Below, piece by piece: positions 45,435 to 55,975 of a DNA stretch of 64,000 nt (position 1 is its first letter; each line of letters opens with the position of its first letter). The position numbers and the translations under genes were made by a program. Under the pieces are notes generated by a model. It was not told the origin of the DNA. It made no database searches and was given only the letters and a program-made list of their open reading frames with translations. Origin of the DNA: CAWEDP01 sp963807925 (GTDB taxonomy: Bacteria; Acidobacteriota; Vicinamibacteria; Vicinamibacterales; CAVVIG01); assembly GCA_963807925.1 (NCBI GenBank), contig CAWEDP010000003.1:372001-436000 (forward strand), written 5' to 3'.

Positions 45435-45499
45435 CACCACCGAAGACACCGAGTTCACCGAAATTCATTCTTTCGGTGTGCACGGCGGCCTCGGTGGTT
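45435..45499. repeat. Imperfect inverted repeat in the divergent promoter region
   Basis: CACCACCGA at the left pairs with TCGGTGGTT at the right, with inner CACCGAGTTCACCGAAA and TTTCGGTGTG arms. The wording (CACCGAAGACACCGAGTTCA) looks like an interspersed repeat of this type of genome and not a gene-specific operator. It directly precedes the palindrome at 45508. Confidence 0.45.
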
Positions 45500-45507
45500 C
45501 GCCCAGC

Positions 45508-45523
45508 TACCTCCGGGGAGGTA
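45508..45523 (+). promoter_or_regulatory. NarL-like palindrome 1, TACCTC-N4-GAGGTA
   Basis: TACCTCCGGGGAGGTA, followed by TTG. It lies 47 bases before the start of the gene at 45571 and 118 bases from the start of the sensor kinase. The half-site GAGGTATTG next to the gene is identical in all four copies. Confidence 0.7.
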
Positions 45524-45570
45524 TTGCGTGGCTGGATCGGCTATGTGAAGCTCCGAATTCGGGACCAGAC

Positions 45571-47791
45571 ATGGCGAAACGTATGCCTTTCACGGTTCGA
45601 ACCGTCGCCCTGGTATGTGCGTTCGCCGCTGCGATGCTGGTGGCGCGCGCGCAGACCCCTGTTCCCGCAGTCGCGGTCGACGCCGACGACATCGGCGGCG
45701 TGGTCGTCGGACTTGGCGGCCCGGAAGCCGGCGTGTGGGTGATTGCCGAAACCGCGGAGCTGGGGACAAAGTTTCGGAAGATCGTGGTCACCGACGACCG
45801 CGGACGCTTCGTGGTCCCCGATCTGCCGAAAGCCCGATACCAGCTGTGGGTGCGCGGCTACGGATTGATTGACTCGACTTCCTGTTGGCAGCACGGTCGG
45901 CCGCCGGCTGACCCTCACCGCCGTCCAGGCTCCCACGCCGCGGGCGGCTGCGGAGGTTACCCGTCCAACTACTGGCTGTCGCTGATCCACCTGCCGGCGA
46001 AGAACGAATTCCCCGGCACCGGCCCTTCAGGCAACGGCATCTCGCCGAACATGCAGTCGCAGATCGACTGGATCTACCACATGAAGATCGGCTGCGTCGT
46101 CTGCCACCCGATTGGGAGCAAGGCGACGCGCGAGTTTCCGCCATCGCTCGGGCAGTTCGCGTCGAGCCTGGCCGCCTGGGACTACCGCATGAAAGTCGGT
46201 CAGGATCACAGCGGCCTCGAAGCCACGACCGAAGGCATCTACACCGGAATGAACGGCTTCGGCCGGCAGCGCGGGCTGGCGATGTTCTCCGACTGGACCG
46301 ACCGCATCGCCCAGGGTGAAGTCCCGCCCGCGCCGCCTCGTCCTCAGGGTATCGAACGAAATCTCGTGCTGACCATGTGGGACTGGGGCACACCGACGAG
46401 CTTCGTGCACGACGAGGTGACCTCGGACCGCCGGAAACCCACGGTCAACCCGAACGGTCTCATCTACGGCAACGACTTTGTACACGACAAGATCCTCGTG
46501 ATTGATCCCGTCAAGCACATGACGCTCGACGACATCACGATCCCGTTGACCGATCCGACCACGCCGTCGTCGAAGCGGCAGTCGATGATCGCGCCGTCGC
46601 CGGTACTGGGGCAGCGAGCTGATCTGGTACGACCCCGCCAACCCCAATCACCTGACGATGGACGAGAAGGGCCGGGTGTGGACGGTCTCGCGCTCGCGGC
46701 CGCCGGAGAAAAATCCGGACTTCTGCAAGCCGGGCTCGAACAACAAGTTCGCGAAATACTACCCGTTGACCGAAAGCCAGCGGCAGATCTCGTACTACGA
46801 CCCGACGACACGGAAGATGACGGTGATCGATACGTGCTTCGATACCCATCACATCAACTTCGGCGAGGACAAGGATTCGACGGCCTACTTGAGCAGCGGG
46901 ACCTGCCCCAAGTGCGAGCAGAACGGCGTGATCGGCTGGCTCAATTCCCGCGTCTGGGACCAGACCCACAATGCCGAAGCCGCGCAAGGCTGGTGTCCGC
47001 TCATCCTCGACTACAACGGTGACGGGGTCATCGGCCGTTATACGGAGCCCGATCAGCCGGCCGATCCCCGATTGGATCGCCGCACCGGCGGACCAACCTA
47101 CGGCATCATCCCCAACCCGGTCGACGGATCGATCTGGGGTGCCCAACCCGGACTGCCGGGCCGCATCGTTCGCCGGGAGATTGGCGCCAACCCGCCGCAG
47201 ACGTGCAAGGCCGAGGTGTACGAGCCGCCATTCAAGAATCCACAGGTCGCCAACCGCAACGGCTTCACGCCACGCGGCATCGCGGCCGATCGCAAAGGCG
47301 TGATCTGGACGGCGCTTGCCGGCAGCGGTCATCTGGCCAGCTTCGACCGACGCAAGTGCCGGACGGTGAACGGGCCGACCGCCACGGGTCAGCATTGCCC
47401 CGAAGGCTGGACGATGTATCCCAGCCCGGGTCCGCGTTTCAGAGATCTTCCGGACGAGGAGATCAGCGTCGACTATCACTATTTTAACTGGGTCGATCAG
47501 TTCGACGCGCTGGGCCTCGGCACTGACGTTCCGGTTGCCACCGGCAACGGCTCCAGTTCGATGCTGGCCCTGCTGCCGGGCGGTCAGTGGGTGACGCTGC
47601 GCGTGCCGTATCCTCTGGGTTTCTTTGCCCGGGGATTGGATGGCCGGATCGATGATCCGCGGACCGGCTGGAAGGGCCGGGGCATGTTCGCCGACTATGG
47701 ATTGAACGCCGTGTGGCACATGGAAGGCGGCAAGGGGACACGCGGCGAGCTCGTCAAGTTCCAGATGCGGCCGAACCCGTTGGCGAAATAG
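45571..47791 (+). pseudogene. Secreted CxxCH-containing protein with carboxypeptidase-like domain, several frame breaks
   Basis: From ATG 45571: signal peptide (cut near ARAQ), a carboxypeptidase-regulatory-like beta domain (IVVTDDRGRFVVPDLPKARY), then a haem-type motif CVVCH in HMKIGCVVCHPIGSKATREF. The C-terminal half, from about 46605, lies in another frame (SELIWYDPANPNHLTMDEKG, then repeated IWTAL-type blades such as ADRKGVIWTALAGSGHLASF) and resembles a beta-propeller lyase-like region. Two breaks at 45870-45965 and one at about 46603 are needed to join the parts. Similar long proteins of unknown function are common in Acidobacteria. One palindrome lies just upstream. A single c-type haem is possible but unproven. 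Confidence 0.7.
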
Positions 47792-47804
47792 AGCGGAGTG
47801 TTCG

Positions 47805-48320
47805 ATGACTGCTGTTCGAGTGATTGCGGCCGCAGTGCTCGTCCTGCTGTCGATGACGCCGGCGTTCGCACAATTGAGCCCCTTGCGATACGGCACGTGG
47901 ATCCTCAACGTCGCCAAATCGAGGTACGACCCCGGTCCCCCGCCAATGAGTCAGAAGCGCACCGAAGAACTCGTCGGCGGCGCGATGAAGACGAGCGTGG
48001 AGGGCGTCGACGCGCGCGGCAGTCGGATCGCGTACGAGTTTGCGGTGCCCGCCGACGGCAAGGATCACCCGGTGACCGGCGTCGGCATGCCGTACGGGTC
48101 GGACACGATCGCGATGATCGTGCTCGACCCGTACACGCTCGACGCAACGTTCAAGAAGGGCGGCACGGTGATGGGCACCGCGCACGCGGTGATGTCGAAG
48201 AACGGCCGCACGTTAACCGTCACCTCGAAGAGTCAGGCGAACGGCCAGACCACCAATAACGTGACGGTGTGGGAGAAAGGCGATCGTGGAAATGAGGTCA
48301 GAAGTCGTACTGCACGCTGA
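47805..48320 (+). CDS. Secreted conserved hypothetical protein
   Basis: A 171-residue protein from ATG 47805, 13 bases after the previous stop, with a signal peptide (cut near AFAQ). The mature part starts YGTWILNVAKSRYDPGPPPM and ends NGRTLTVTSKSQANGQTTNN. It is a paralogue of the product at 58810 (GTWRLNVARSSFNPGPPPRV). The last few residues overlap the convergent TonB receptor gene by 23 bases and may be off-frame. Function unknown. Confidence 0.8.
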   Translation: MTAVRVIAAAVLVLLSMTPAFAQLSPLRYGTWILNVAKSRYDPGPPPMSQKRTEELVGGAMKTSVEGVDARGSRIAYEFAVPADGKDHPVTGVGMPYGSDTIAMIVLDPYTLDATFKKGGTVMGTAHAVMSKNGRTLTVTSKSQANGQTTNNVTVWEKGDRGNEVRSRTAR

Positions 48321-51280
48321 TCTTCGCAAACCGCGCCTGCACAATGGTCAGTGGCTGCTGCCAGGTCGCGAAGTTGTTGTTCAACGTCAGGATCGCGCTG
48401 GAGTTGAACGCGTTGTAGAGATCCAGGTTGAACGCGAGTTTCGAGCGGTTGAACCTCAGGATCTTGGCGAAACGGAAGTCGACCTGGTTCAACCGATTGC
48501 CGTACATCGTTCCCGGTTCCACGAGGTTGACGGTGACGGTCGGCGCATTGCCCGACAACGGGCGACCGAGTGATGGCTGCACGAGTGCGTTGGAGGCGAT
48601 GTAATTGGCGAGAATCTGGGGACCCGGAATACTCTGATAGGCCCCGCTCACCTGCACGTCCACTCTCGGCACCGTATAGACGCCGACGAACTTGAGCTGG
48701 GTCAGGAACGGCGTCTCCACCCGGCAGAAGCGCTGGCTGGGATTGTCCACGTGGGCGACCACCTCACAGTTGTCCGTCGTCGTGCGCCCCGTGCCCAGTC
48801 CGCCAGTGAGAATCACGCCATTCCGCAGCCGCGCATTGACGCTGAGATCGACACCGTGCCAGACCTCGGTCTGTTCGCCGAACCGGGTGACCGCGGTGAA
48901 GTAGTTGTCGACCAGGCCGGCTTTGTCGGGATTCAGATCGTACAGACCGCTTACCAGTACCCCCACCGCCAGGGAGGCGTGGATCGGATGGGGCGGTGAA
49001 GCTGTACGTGGTGTAGTTCGCCGGACCGGATGCCCGGTTATCCGTCACCGTGAAGTTGCCGTACCAGCGGCGGAAGTAGCCGACTTCCGCCGAAATCCGC
49101 TCAGTCACCTGATGCTGGACCCCGGTCGAGAATTCCCAGTTATGGGGCCGCACGTTCCACCCATTGAGCACCGCCGTGTCGTAGGTGGTGCTGGGAATCG
49201 GCTGTCCGAACGAGGTGTTGGACATGATCCCGCATTCGTCGTTGGCCAGCGGATCGAGCAGATCGCAATCGGGAACGTAGTTGCCGCGCCGTGGGTCGCC
49301 GACCGGAAACAGGTTGTCGTTCCAGGTCCGCGTGATGCTGTTGGCGAGACGGTTCGCCGGCGCGCCGCTGTCGCCGTAGATGCCCTGCAGCCCCTGGGCG
49401 ATGACGTACTTGTTGATCGCCATTTTGAAGGCGGTCTTGCCGTTGCCGAACACGTCGACGGCTCCGCCGAGCCGCGGGGTGATGTCCTTGAAGCTCACCC
49501 AGTCCTGCTCGGGAAACGACAGATTCCTCGTCGGCGTCAGTGGTGCCGGACCGACGCCGTGGCAGGAAAGTAGATGTCCAGGTAGTCGAACCGGACGCCG
49601 GCGTTCAGCGTCAATCGCTTCACGGTCCACTTGTCTTGCGCGAACACACCGAGATCGCCGCCCAGCTTGGTTGAATAGCTGTACGGGGTGGCGCGCTCGG
49701 TCAGCTGATTCGGCGTGGCGCCGTTGAAACGGAAGCTCATGTGCGTGTCGTTGTCCCGCGCGGTGAGATCGCGCGAGGCCAGCGTGTCGATGAATCCCAC
49801 TTTCACGGCATGCGCGCCGGTGACATACGAGACCGCGGCCTGCGCGCTGAAGATGCTCGACTTGGTGATCTGATACGGCTGGGTCACGACGCCCTGCGGC
49901 CCGCCGCCGCGGTAGGTGACGCCGGTGGCCTGGTCGACCACCGGTGTCAGCTTCAGGAACGGATCGCCGTCGGGCGGGCGGGCGATTTCCCAGTTCTCGT
50001 GGCGAAACAGACTTCGCACTTCGAGCAGCGTCCGGCTGGTCAGCGGCGAGGACCACGTCGCCGACGTCATGTTGTTCAACGGGAATTCGTAATGACCGGC
50101 CGCCTCCGGCGCCACCGTCGCCAGCACCCGGTCGCATTGACACCGTCCCTGATCGTCGTAAAAGACGCTCAGCTTGTTCCGCGGATTGATCTGCCAGGTG
50201 ACCCGGCCGTTCACGCTGCGCTGCGTCACGTCCTGGTACGCCGGACATTGGGATCGGCCACGTAGGTCCAGGCGTTCGGATCGCCGGCGTTCTTGTTGAA
50301 GAACATGGTGCCGACGTAGTTGTCGGACGCGTTCCAGCGCCCGGAGGCAAACCACCACAGGCGGTCCTTCATCAGAGGACCGCCGGCCGACGGATTGAAG
50401 TCGTAAATCAGCTTGATCGAATCCGGCGTGCGCAGGCCGCGATCGAGCAGCTCCTGGGTGACGTTGCTCCCCTGAACGAGGGATTGACTGCGGTGCCGAA
50501 GAACGAACCGGCGAACCGGTTGCCCCCTTCCCGCGGAATCATGTTCACGCGCACGCCGCCCGTCGGCAGCTCGGCCGCACCGGCCGCGTAGTCGACGCTG
50601 ATCTCCTGGGTGCTGCCCATGTTCGGCAGGAAATTACTGGAGTTCCCCGACGTCTCGGCGTTGGCGGTGGACAAACCGTCGATCGTGACCCGCATGTCGT
50701 TGTTCCGGCCGCCGTGCGTGGTCAGCATCGCGTTGCCGCCCAGGTTCAGGCTGCTGGTCCCGCCGACGTCCTGCACGCTGGCCGTGATGCCAGGCAACAA
50801 GGCGACGGTATTGAACTGCGTCCGCCCGGTTGGAATCGCGTCGATGACGTCCTTGCCAATCACCCGCTGGCGCTGCACGTTCTGCACGTCGACCAGCGGT
50901 GACTGGCCGGCGACGGTCACCGTCTCCTGGACCGAGCCGACTTTCAACTCGACATTGATGGTGGCGGTGAACGAGCCGCTGATCTGCACGCCGGACCGGG
51001 TGACCGTGGCAAAGCCGGTCAGGGTAAAATTCACGTCGTAGTCGCCGGGCCGGAGGTCCACGATCTTGGACTGGCCGGCGCCATCGGTGATTACCGAGCG
51101 GACCTTCTCGATCAGCGCGGGGCTCGATGCCTCGACGGTGACGCCCGGCAGCACCGCGCCCGACGAGTCCCTCACCACGCCCGCGATGGTTCCCTGCGCG
51201 AACGCGGCGGCGGGCGTGATCAGCAGCCAGGACACAACAACGACGAAACGCCGTCCCAAGCCGTGCATGGCGGTCTCCAT
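48298..51280 (-). pseudogene. TonB-dependent receptor (Oar-like), several frame breaks
   Basis: From ATG 51280: signal peptide, a carboxypeptidase-regulatory-like domain (GTIAGVVRDSSGAVLPGVTV), a plug domain (VIDAIPTGRTQFNTVALLPG, TIDGLSTANAETSGN) and a long barrel ending RFAKISVQYDF, the aromatic end required for membrane insertion. The protein is in pieces: frames change at about 50478, 50245, 49553 and 48975. All pieces align with the neighbouring receptor, so about 980 residues would be normal. It starts 2 bases after the stop of the second receptor, so the two form an operon. Such receptors import large ligands with TonB energy. Confidence 0.85.
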
Positions 51281-51282
51281 GA

Positions 51283-54269
51283 TTAGAAGTCGAACTGCAC
51301 GCTGATCTTGGCGAACCGCGCCAGCAGGATGGTCTGGGGTCGCTGCCACACGGCGTAGCTGTTGTTCTGCGTGAGCACCGTGCTGGCGTTCAAGGCGTTG
51401 TAGAGATCCAGGTTCAGCGACGTGCGCGTCCGCGCGTATTTCAGGATCTTGGCGAAACGGAAATCGAGCTGGTTCAGCCGTTGACCGTACATCGTTCCCG
51501 GTTCGACGACGTTCACCGTCACGTTGGCCGCATTCCCCGACAGCGGCCGGCCGAGCGACGGCTGGACCAGTGCGTTCGCCACGACGTAGTTGGCGAGGAT
51601 CACCGGTCCCGGCACGCTCTGGAGCGTGCCGCTCACCTGCACATCCACCCTTGGCACCAGGTACGCGCCGACGAACTTGACCTGAGTCTGGCCCATCCAG
51701 TTCGTCTGCTGATGGCAGTACAGCGGACTCGGGTTGTCCACCTTCGTCACCACCTCACAGTTGTCGGTCATCGTGGTTCCGGTGCTGACGCCGCCCTGCA
51801 GCAGCACGCCGCCGCGCGGTCTGGCGTTCAGCACGACGTCGAAGCCATTCCAGTGTTCGTACTGCTGTCCGTAGGCGGCGGCCTGGGTGAAATAGTTGTC
51901 GACCTGGCCCACCTTGTTCGGATTCAGGTCGTACAAACCTGGAACGGTGTATTCGCCGCCGTTCGGAAGGCGGCTGTCAGACGGCGCGACGATGCTGAAG
52001 GGGCTGTAGTCGGCGGGTGCGACGACCCGATTGTCGGTGACGGTGAAGTCGCCGTACCACCGGCGGAAGTAACTGACATCGATGGAGACGCGCGGCAGGA
52101 TCTCATGCTGGATCCCGGCGGAGAATTCCCAGTTGTAGCCGCGATGGCCGCTCAGGATGTCCGGATCGACGGTCGGACTGACCGTCGGCTTGCCGAAGTT
52201 GGCGTCGCTCATCGCCCCGCAGGTATCGATCGTCTGTAGGACGCCGGCGGCCGTTGGCCCCTGCGCGAGCGGGTTGGTGACGTCGCAATCCGGGATGTAG
52301 TTCCGGTTCGTGTCCGTCCAGTTCCGGGTCACGAAGTTCGCCATGCGCAGCACCGGATTGCTGGCATCGCCGAACGGCCCCTGCAGGCCGAACGCGATCA
52401 TGTACTTGTTGAGGCTCGCCTTGAGCGCGGTCCTGCCGTCGCCGAACAGGTCGTAGGCCGCGCCCAACCGTGGCGTCAGGTTCTTCCAATGGGCCCAGTC
52501 GATCTCCGGGAACGTGACATCCCGGTTCGGCACGAGCAGACCAGGACCGAGATGCTGCTCGGGAAAGTAGTTCGCGAAATAGTCGAACCGCACACCCAGG
52601 TTCATGGTCAGGCGTTTCAACGACCACTTGTCCTGCGCGTACAGACCGAGATCGGCCCTCTGACCCTCGACGTGATGGAGCGGCGTGGCGTTGATCTGGA
52701 ACTGGTTGGGAACGGCGGCCGTGTAATTGTTGACCCGGTAGACCATGTGGTAGTCGTTGTCGGTGTTGGTCACATCCCTGGTGCCGAAGGTATCGGTCAG
52801 GCCGACCTTCAAGGCGTGCGATCCCGTCACGTATGCCGCCGACGCCGCAACGCTGGTCATCTTCGCTTCGACATAGCTGAAGGGAGAGGTGGTAAGCGTC
52901 GATCCGTATCCTGGACCGCGATACCGCAGACCGCTGGCCTGATCGTTGACCACGATCAGCTTCAGCGAGGGATCGCCGGCGGGCGTCGGTGAATACGCGT
53001 AGGTTCGAGACGGCTCTGGAAGCGGCCTTCCAACAGCAGTTTGCTGCTGCGCGCCGACGTCCAGGACGCCGAGGTCAGACGATTCACCGGATACTTGATG
53101 TTGTTGGCCGCCTCAACCGCGCGAACTGCGCTGACGTTCGGACACTGACAGCGCCCCTGTTCGTCCATGTACACGGCGACCTTCTGCTTGCTGGTGGCCT
53201 GCCATGTCAACCGCGCGTTCAGACTGCGCTGCCAGGCGTCGAAGAAGGCCGGGCGGGTGGTGTCGGGCACATACGACCAGACGTCGGGTCGCCGGCGTTC
53301 TTGTTGAAGAACAGGCCGCCGGTGTAGTTCTGATTGCCGGTCCAGCGCGCCGAAGCGAAGTGACCACAGCCGGTCGATCCAGACGGTTGACCGGCCGAGG
53401 CGTTCCAGTCGTAGTTGAATTTGATGCTGTCGGGCGTCGCCAGGCCGGCATCCTTCAGCTCCTGCGTGAAGTTGCTGCCCTGGAACGACGAGTTCACCGC
53501 GGTGCCGAAGAACGACCCCTTGAACGTATTGCCGCCTTCGCGCGGGATCAGGTTGATCCGCACGCCACCAGTCCCCAGTTCGGCCGCTCCAGCCGAGTCG
53601 ATCGTCACCTCCTGCGTGCTGCCCATGTTCGGCAGGAAATTGCTGGCCTGCCCGGCGAGCTCGGCGTTCGCCGTGCTCAACCCGTCGAGCGTGACCCGCA
53701 GGTCCCCACCGCGGCTGCCGTGCAGCGTGATCGCGCTGACGATGCCGATCGTCGTCGATCCGCCGATGTCCGGATTCGAAGTCGCGATGCCGGGCACGAG
53801 GTTGGCGGCGTTCAGATGCGTGCGTCCCGTCGGCAGCGCGTCGATCACGTCGGATCCCATCACGCGCTGACGCGAGACGCTGCGGACGTCCACGACCGGC
53901 GTCTCGCCGGTCACGGTGATCGTTTCGTTGATGCCCCCGACGCGCAGTTCCGCGTTGACCGTGGCCGCGAACGCACCGGTCAACTCGATCCGTCGCGCTT
54001 CAGCGGCGTGAACCCGCCGAGCGAGAACGTCACCACGTAGGTGCCGGGCCGCAGGTCGATGATCTGTACTGACCCGCGCCGTCGGTGACCACCGAACGGA
54101 CTTTCTCGATGAGGGCCGCACTCGCCGCTTCAACGGTCACGCCCGGGACCGCCGCTCCAGACGTGTCTTTGACGACGCCGGAGATGCTCGCCTGGGCGAA
54201 CACCGCTGCTGGCGCGCCGATGATGGATACCAGTCCAAGCATAACAGTCGGCCCACTTTCGTCATGCAT
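51283..54269 (-). pseudogene. TonB-dependent receptor (Oar-like), several frame breaks
   Basis: The first gene of the receptor pair, from ATG 54269: signal peptide (VMLGLVSIIGAPAAVFAQAS), the same N-terminal domain (ISGVVKDTSGAAVPGVTVEA), plug (VIDALPTGRTHLNAANLVPG) and barrel. The last 556 residues are in one open frame (from about 52953) ending RFAKISVQFDF. Frames change at about 54068, 53993, 53290 and 52990. The C-terminal barrels of the two receptors share long near-identical stretches (NALVQPSLGRPLSGNA, VNVVEPGTMYGQRLNQLDFR), so they arose by tandem duplication. A NarL-like palindrome lies 112 bases upstream of the start. Confidence 0.85.
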
Positions 54270-54381
54270 CAGCTCCGTCAGTTTCCTGGCTGACGTCGGC
54301 GGTATCGATGCCGGGCACCGATCCTGCGGCGTTCGTCGTGCAGTCGGGAGGCAGCTTTGCACAGCGGTACGACCCTCACAA

Positions 54382-54397
54382 TACCTCGCGAGAGTTA
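54382..54397 (-). promoter_or_regulatory. NarL-like palindrome 2
   Basis: Read toward the TonB receptors: TAACTCTCGCGAGGTATTG. It lies in the gap between the 3' end of the hydrolase gene and the receptor start. The six bases TGTGAG after GAGGTAT are shared with copy 3. Confidence 0.7.
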
Positions 54398-54401
54398 CGG
54401 G

Positions 54402-55815
54402 TCAGGGTCGCGCGCGCCTGGCTGCAGAAGATTGGATCGGAAGCCGATCGAGCCAGCGCCGGAGCAGCGGAATCACCCCGTTCTCGCGGTTCGCGGTCAA
54501 CACGTCCATGTGGGTATACGACGCCACCACCTCGTAGGCAATCGTTTGCGGCGGGCGAACCTGCGTGTACGCGGCAAACGTCTCTGGCGACGTCAAGTAG
54601 CCCTTGCCCGCCCCGATGATGAGCGTCGGCGTCTGCACTTCGCTGTTGGGCACGAATCCGGAGAGATTGGTGAACGGCACGGTGACCGACGTGAGATCGA
54701 GCGTCAGGCGGCTTGGAAAATACCATTCCCCGAAGTCGGCGGCCGGCTGCACGTCCGAGCGAAGGTAGGCACGCAGGTCCACGGGCTGATCGCCTGCGGT
54801 GGCTGTGCGCCAGTCGACCTTTGGGGCGCCTTCGTCGAGACCCGCCACATTCCGAAGACCGGGCGCGATTCTGAGCACGCTACCCGCCGGTCGAGGCGCG
54901 CTCGTGAGCCGGGCCCCGATCGCCTCGCCGACCGTGGAGGAGAGCAGCGGGAGCGGCGACGTGTTGGCGCTTTCTTCGGAACAGGCCGGCGACTGCCAGG
55001 TTGCTCGCGGGAAACGCGACGGAGTCGGCCGGCGCCAGCGCGTGTCGGGCGCGGTCAGCGCCATGAGATTGCGGGCTTCTCGTTCCGTCAGGTACCTGGT
55101 GACCGCCGCGTTGTAGACGTCGGTCTTCCCGGTCTCGATTATTTTAAATCGCCCTGGCAATGTCCGCTCCCGCACCGCCGCCGGTTCTGCCCACGAGTCC
55201 ATCGAGCAGGAGAAGACCGTCCACGAACTCCTGGCCGGTCCTGCCCGGCTCGATCTTCGCGGCCGCATAGAGGCTCGCGACACTGGCGCCCAGCGAGTGG
55301 CCACCGACGATCACCCGTTTCGCCCGCTTTCGCGCGGCGAGCACCACGCGATGCAGATCTTGCAGGTGGTGTTCGAGGCCCCAATGCGACATGAACCGAA
55401 GCTCGCCAGCCGCGGCGGGCTGAAACCCTCCCGCCTTGCCGGCCTGGGTAACGAAGTATCGGTACGCGGGCGACGCATCGTTCATCCGCAGGGCCTCACG
55501 GCTGACGTTCCGGACTTCGAGTTGATTGCTGCGGCGATCGACACGGCCCACACTTCGACCCGCGGCACCTGCGCGACCAACTGGCGCGCAAGGCCGTCGA
55601 AGGCGGTCGCCCCCAGGAACACGCCGGGCATCAAGACGAGGATCGTGTCCGGCTTCGAACCAGTGGAGTAGCGCAGGTAGAACGTCCGGTTGGTACTGCC
55701 TGGGTGTATGCGGCTCCGGATAGCCGGTCAGTGCCTGGTAGTCGACCAGGACGCGGGATGAAACCGCGAACATGCCGGCGAGAAGTGCCGCAACCGCCGT
55801 CATCCAGGCATTCAC
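54402..55815 (-). pseudogene. Alpha/beta hydrolase, several frame breaks
   Basis: From ATG 55815: an N-terminal membrane or signal segment (AWMTAVAALLAGMFAVSSRV), then the hydrolase fold. The nucleophile elbow is VIVGGHSLGASVASLYAAAK. Late strands QTPTLIIGAGKGYLTSPETF and the final His in YTHMDVLTANRE follow. About 470 residues in all once frames are joined at about 55685, 55550 and 55145. The substrate is unknown. It is transcribed toward the receptors and away from the tannase-like gene, sharing the palindrome at 55897 between the two starts. Confidence 0.78.
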
Positions 55816-55896
55816 AGGAAAGGTCAGGCCTTGAGCGCGGGAAAAGCGCTCAGCGCTGCCGGACGGACTCTCGCATACGGGAAGAGCGGCTCACAA

Positions 55897-55912
55897 TACC
55901 TCGCCAGAGTTA
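55897..55912 (-). promoter_or_regulatory. NarL-like palindrome 3
   Basis: On the minus strand TAACTCTGGCGAGGTATTG. It lies between the divergent hydrolase (81 bases away) and tannase-like (63 bases away) genes and could serve both. Confidence 0.7.
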
Positions 55913-55975
55913 CAGACATGGCGGGATCGGATGGTTCACAATTCGTGGCACGATCAGCCTCGGAGAGGATCCGCT

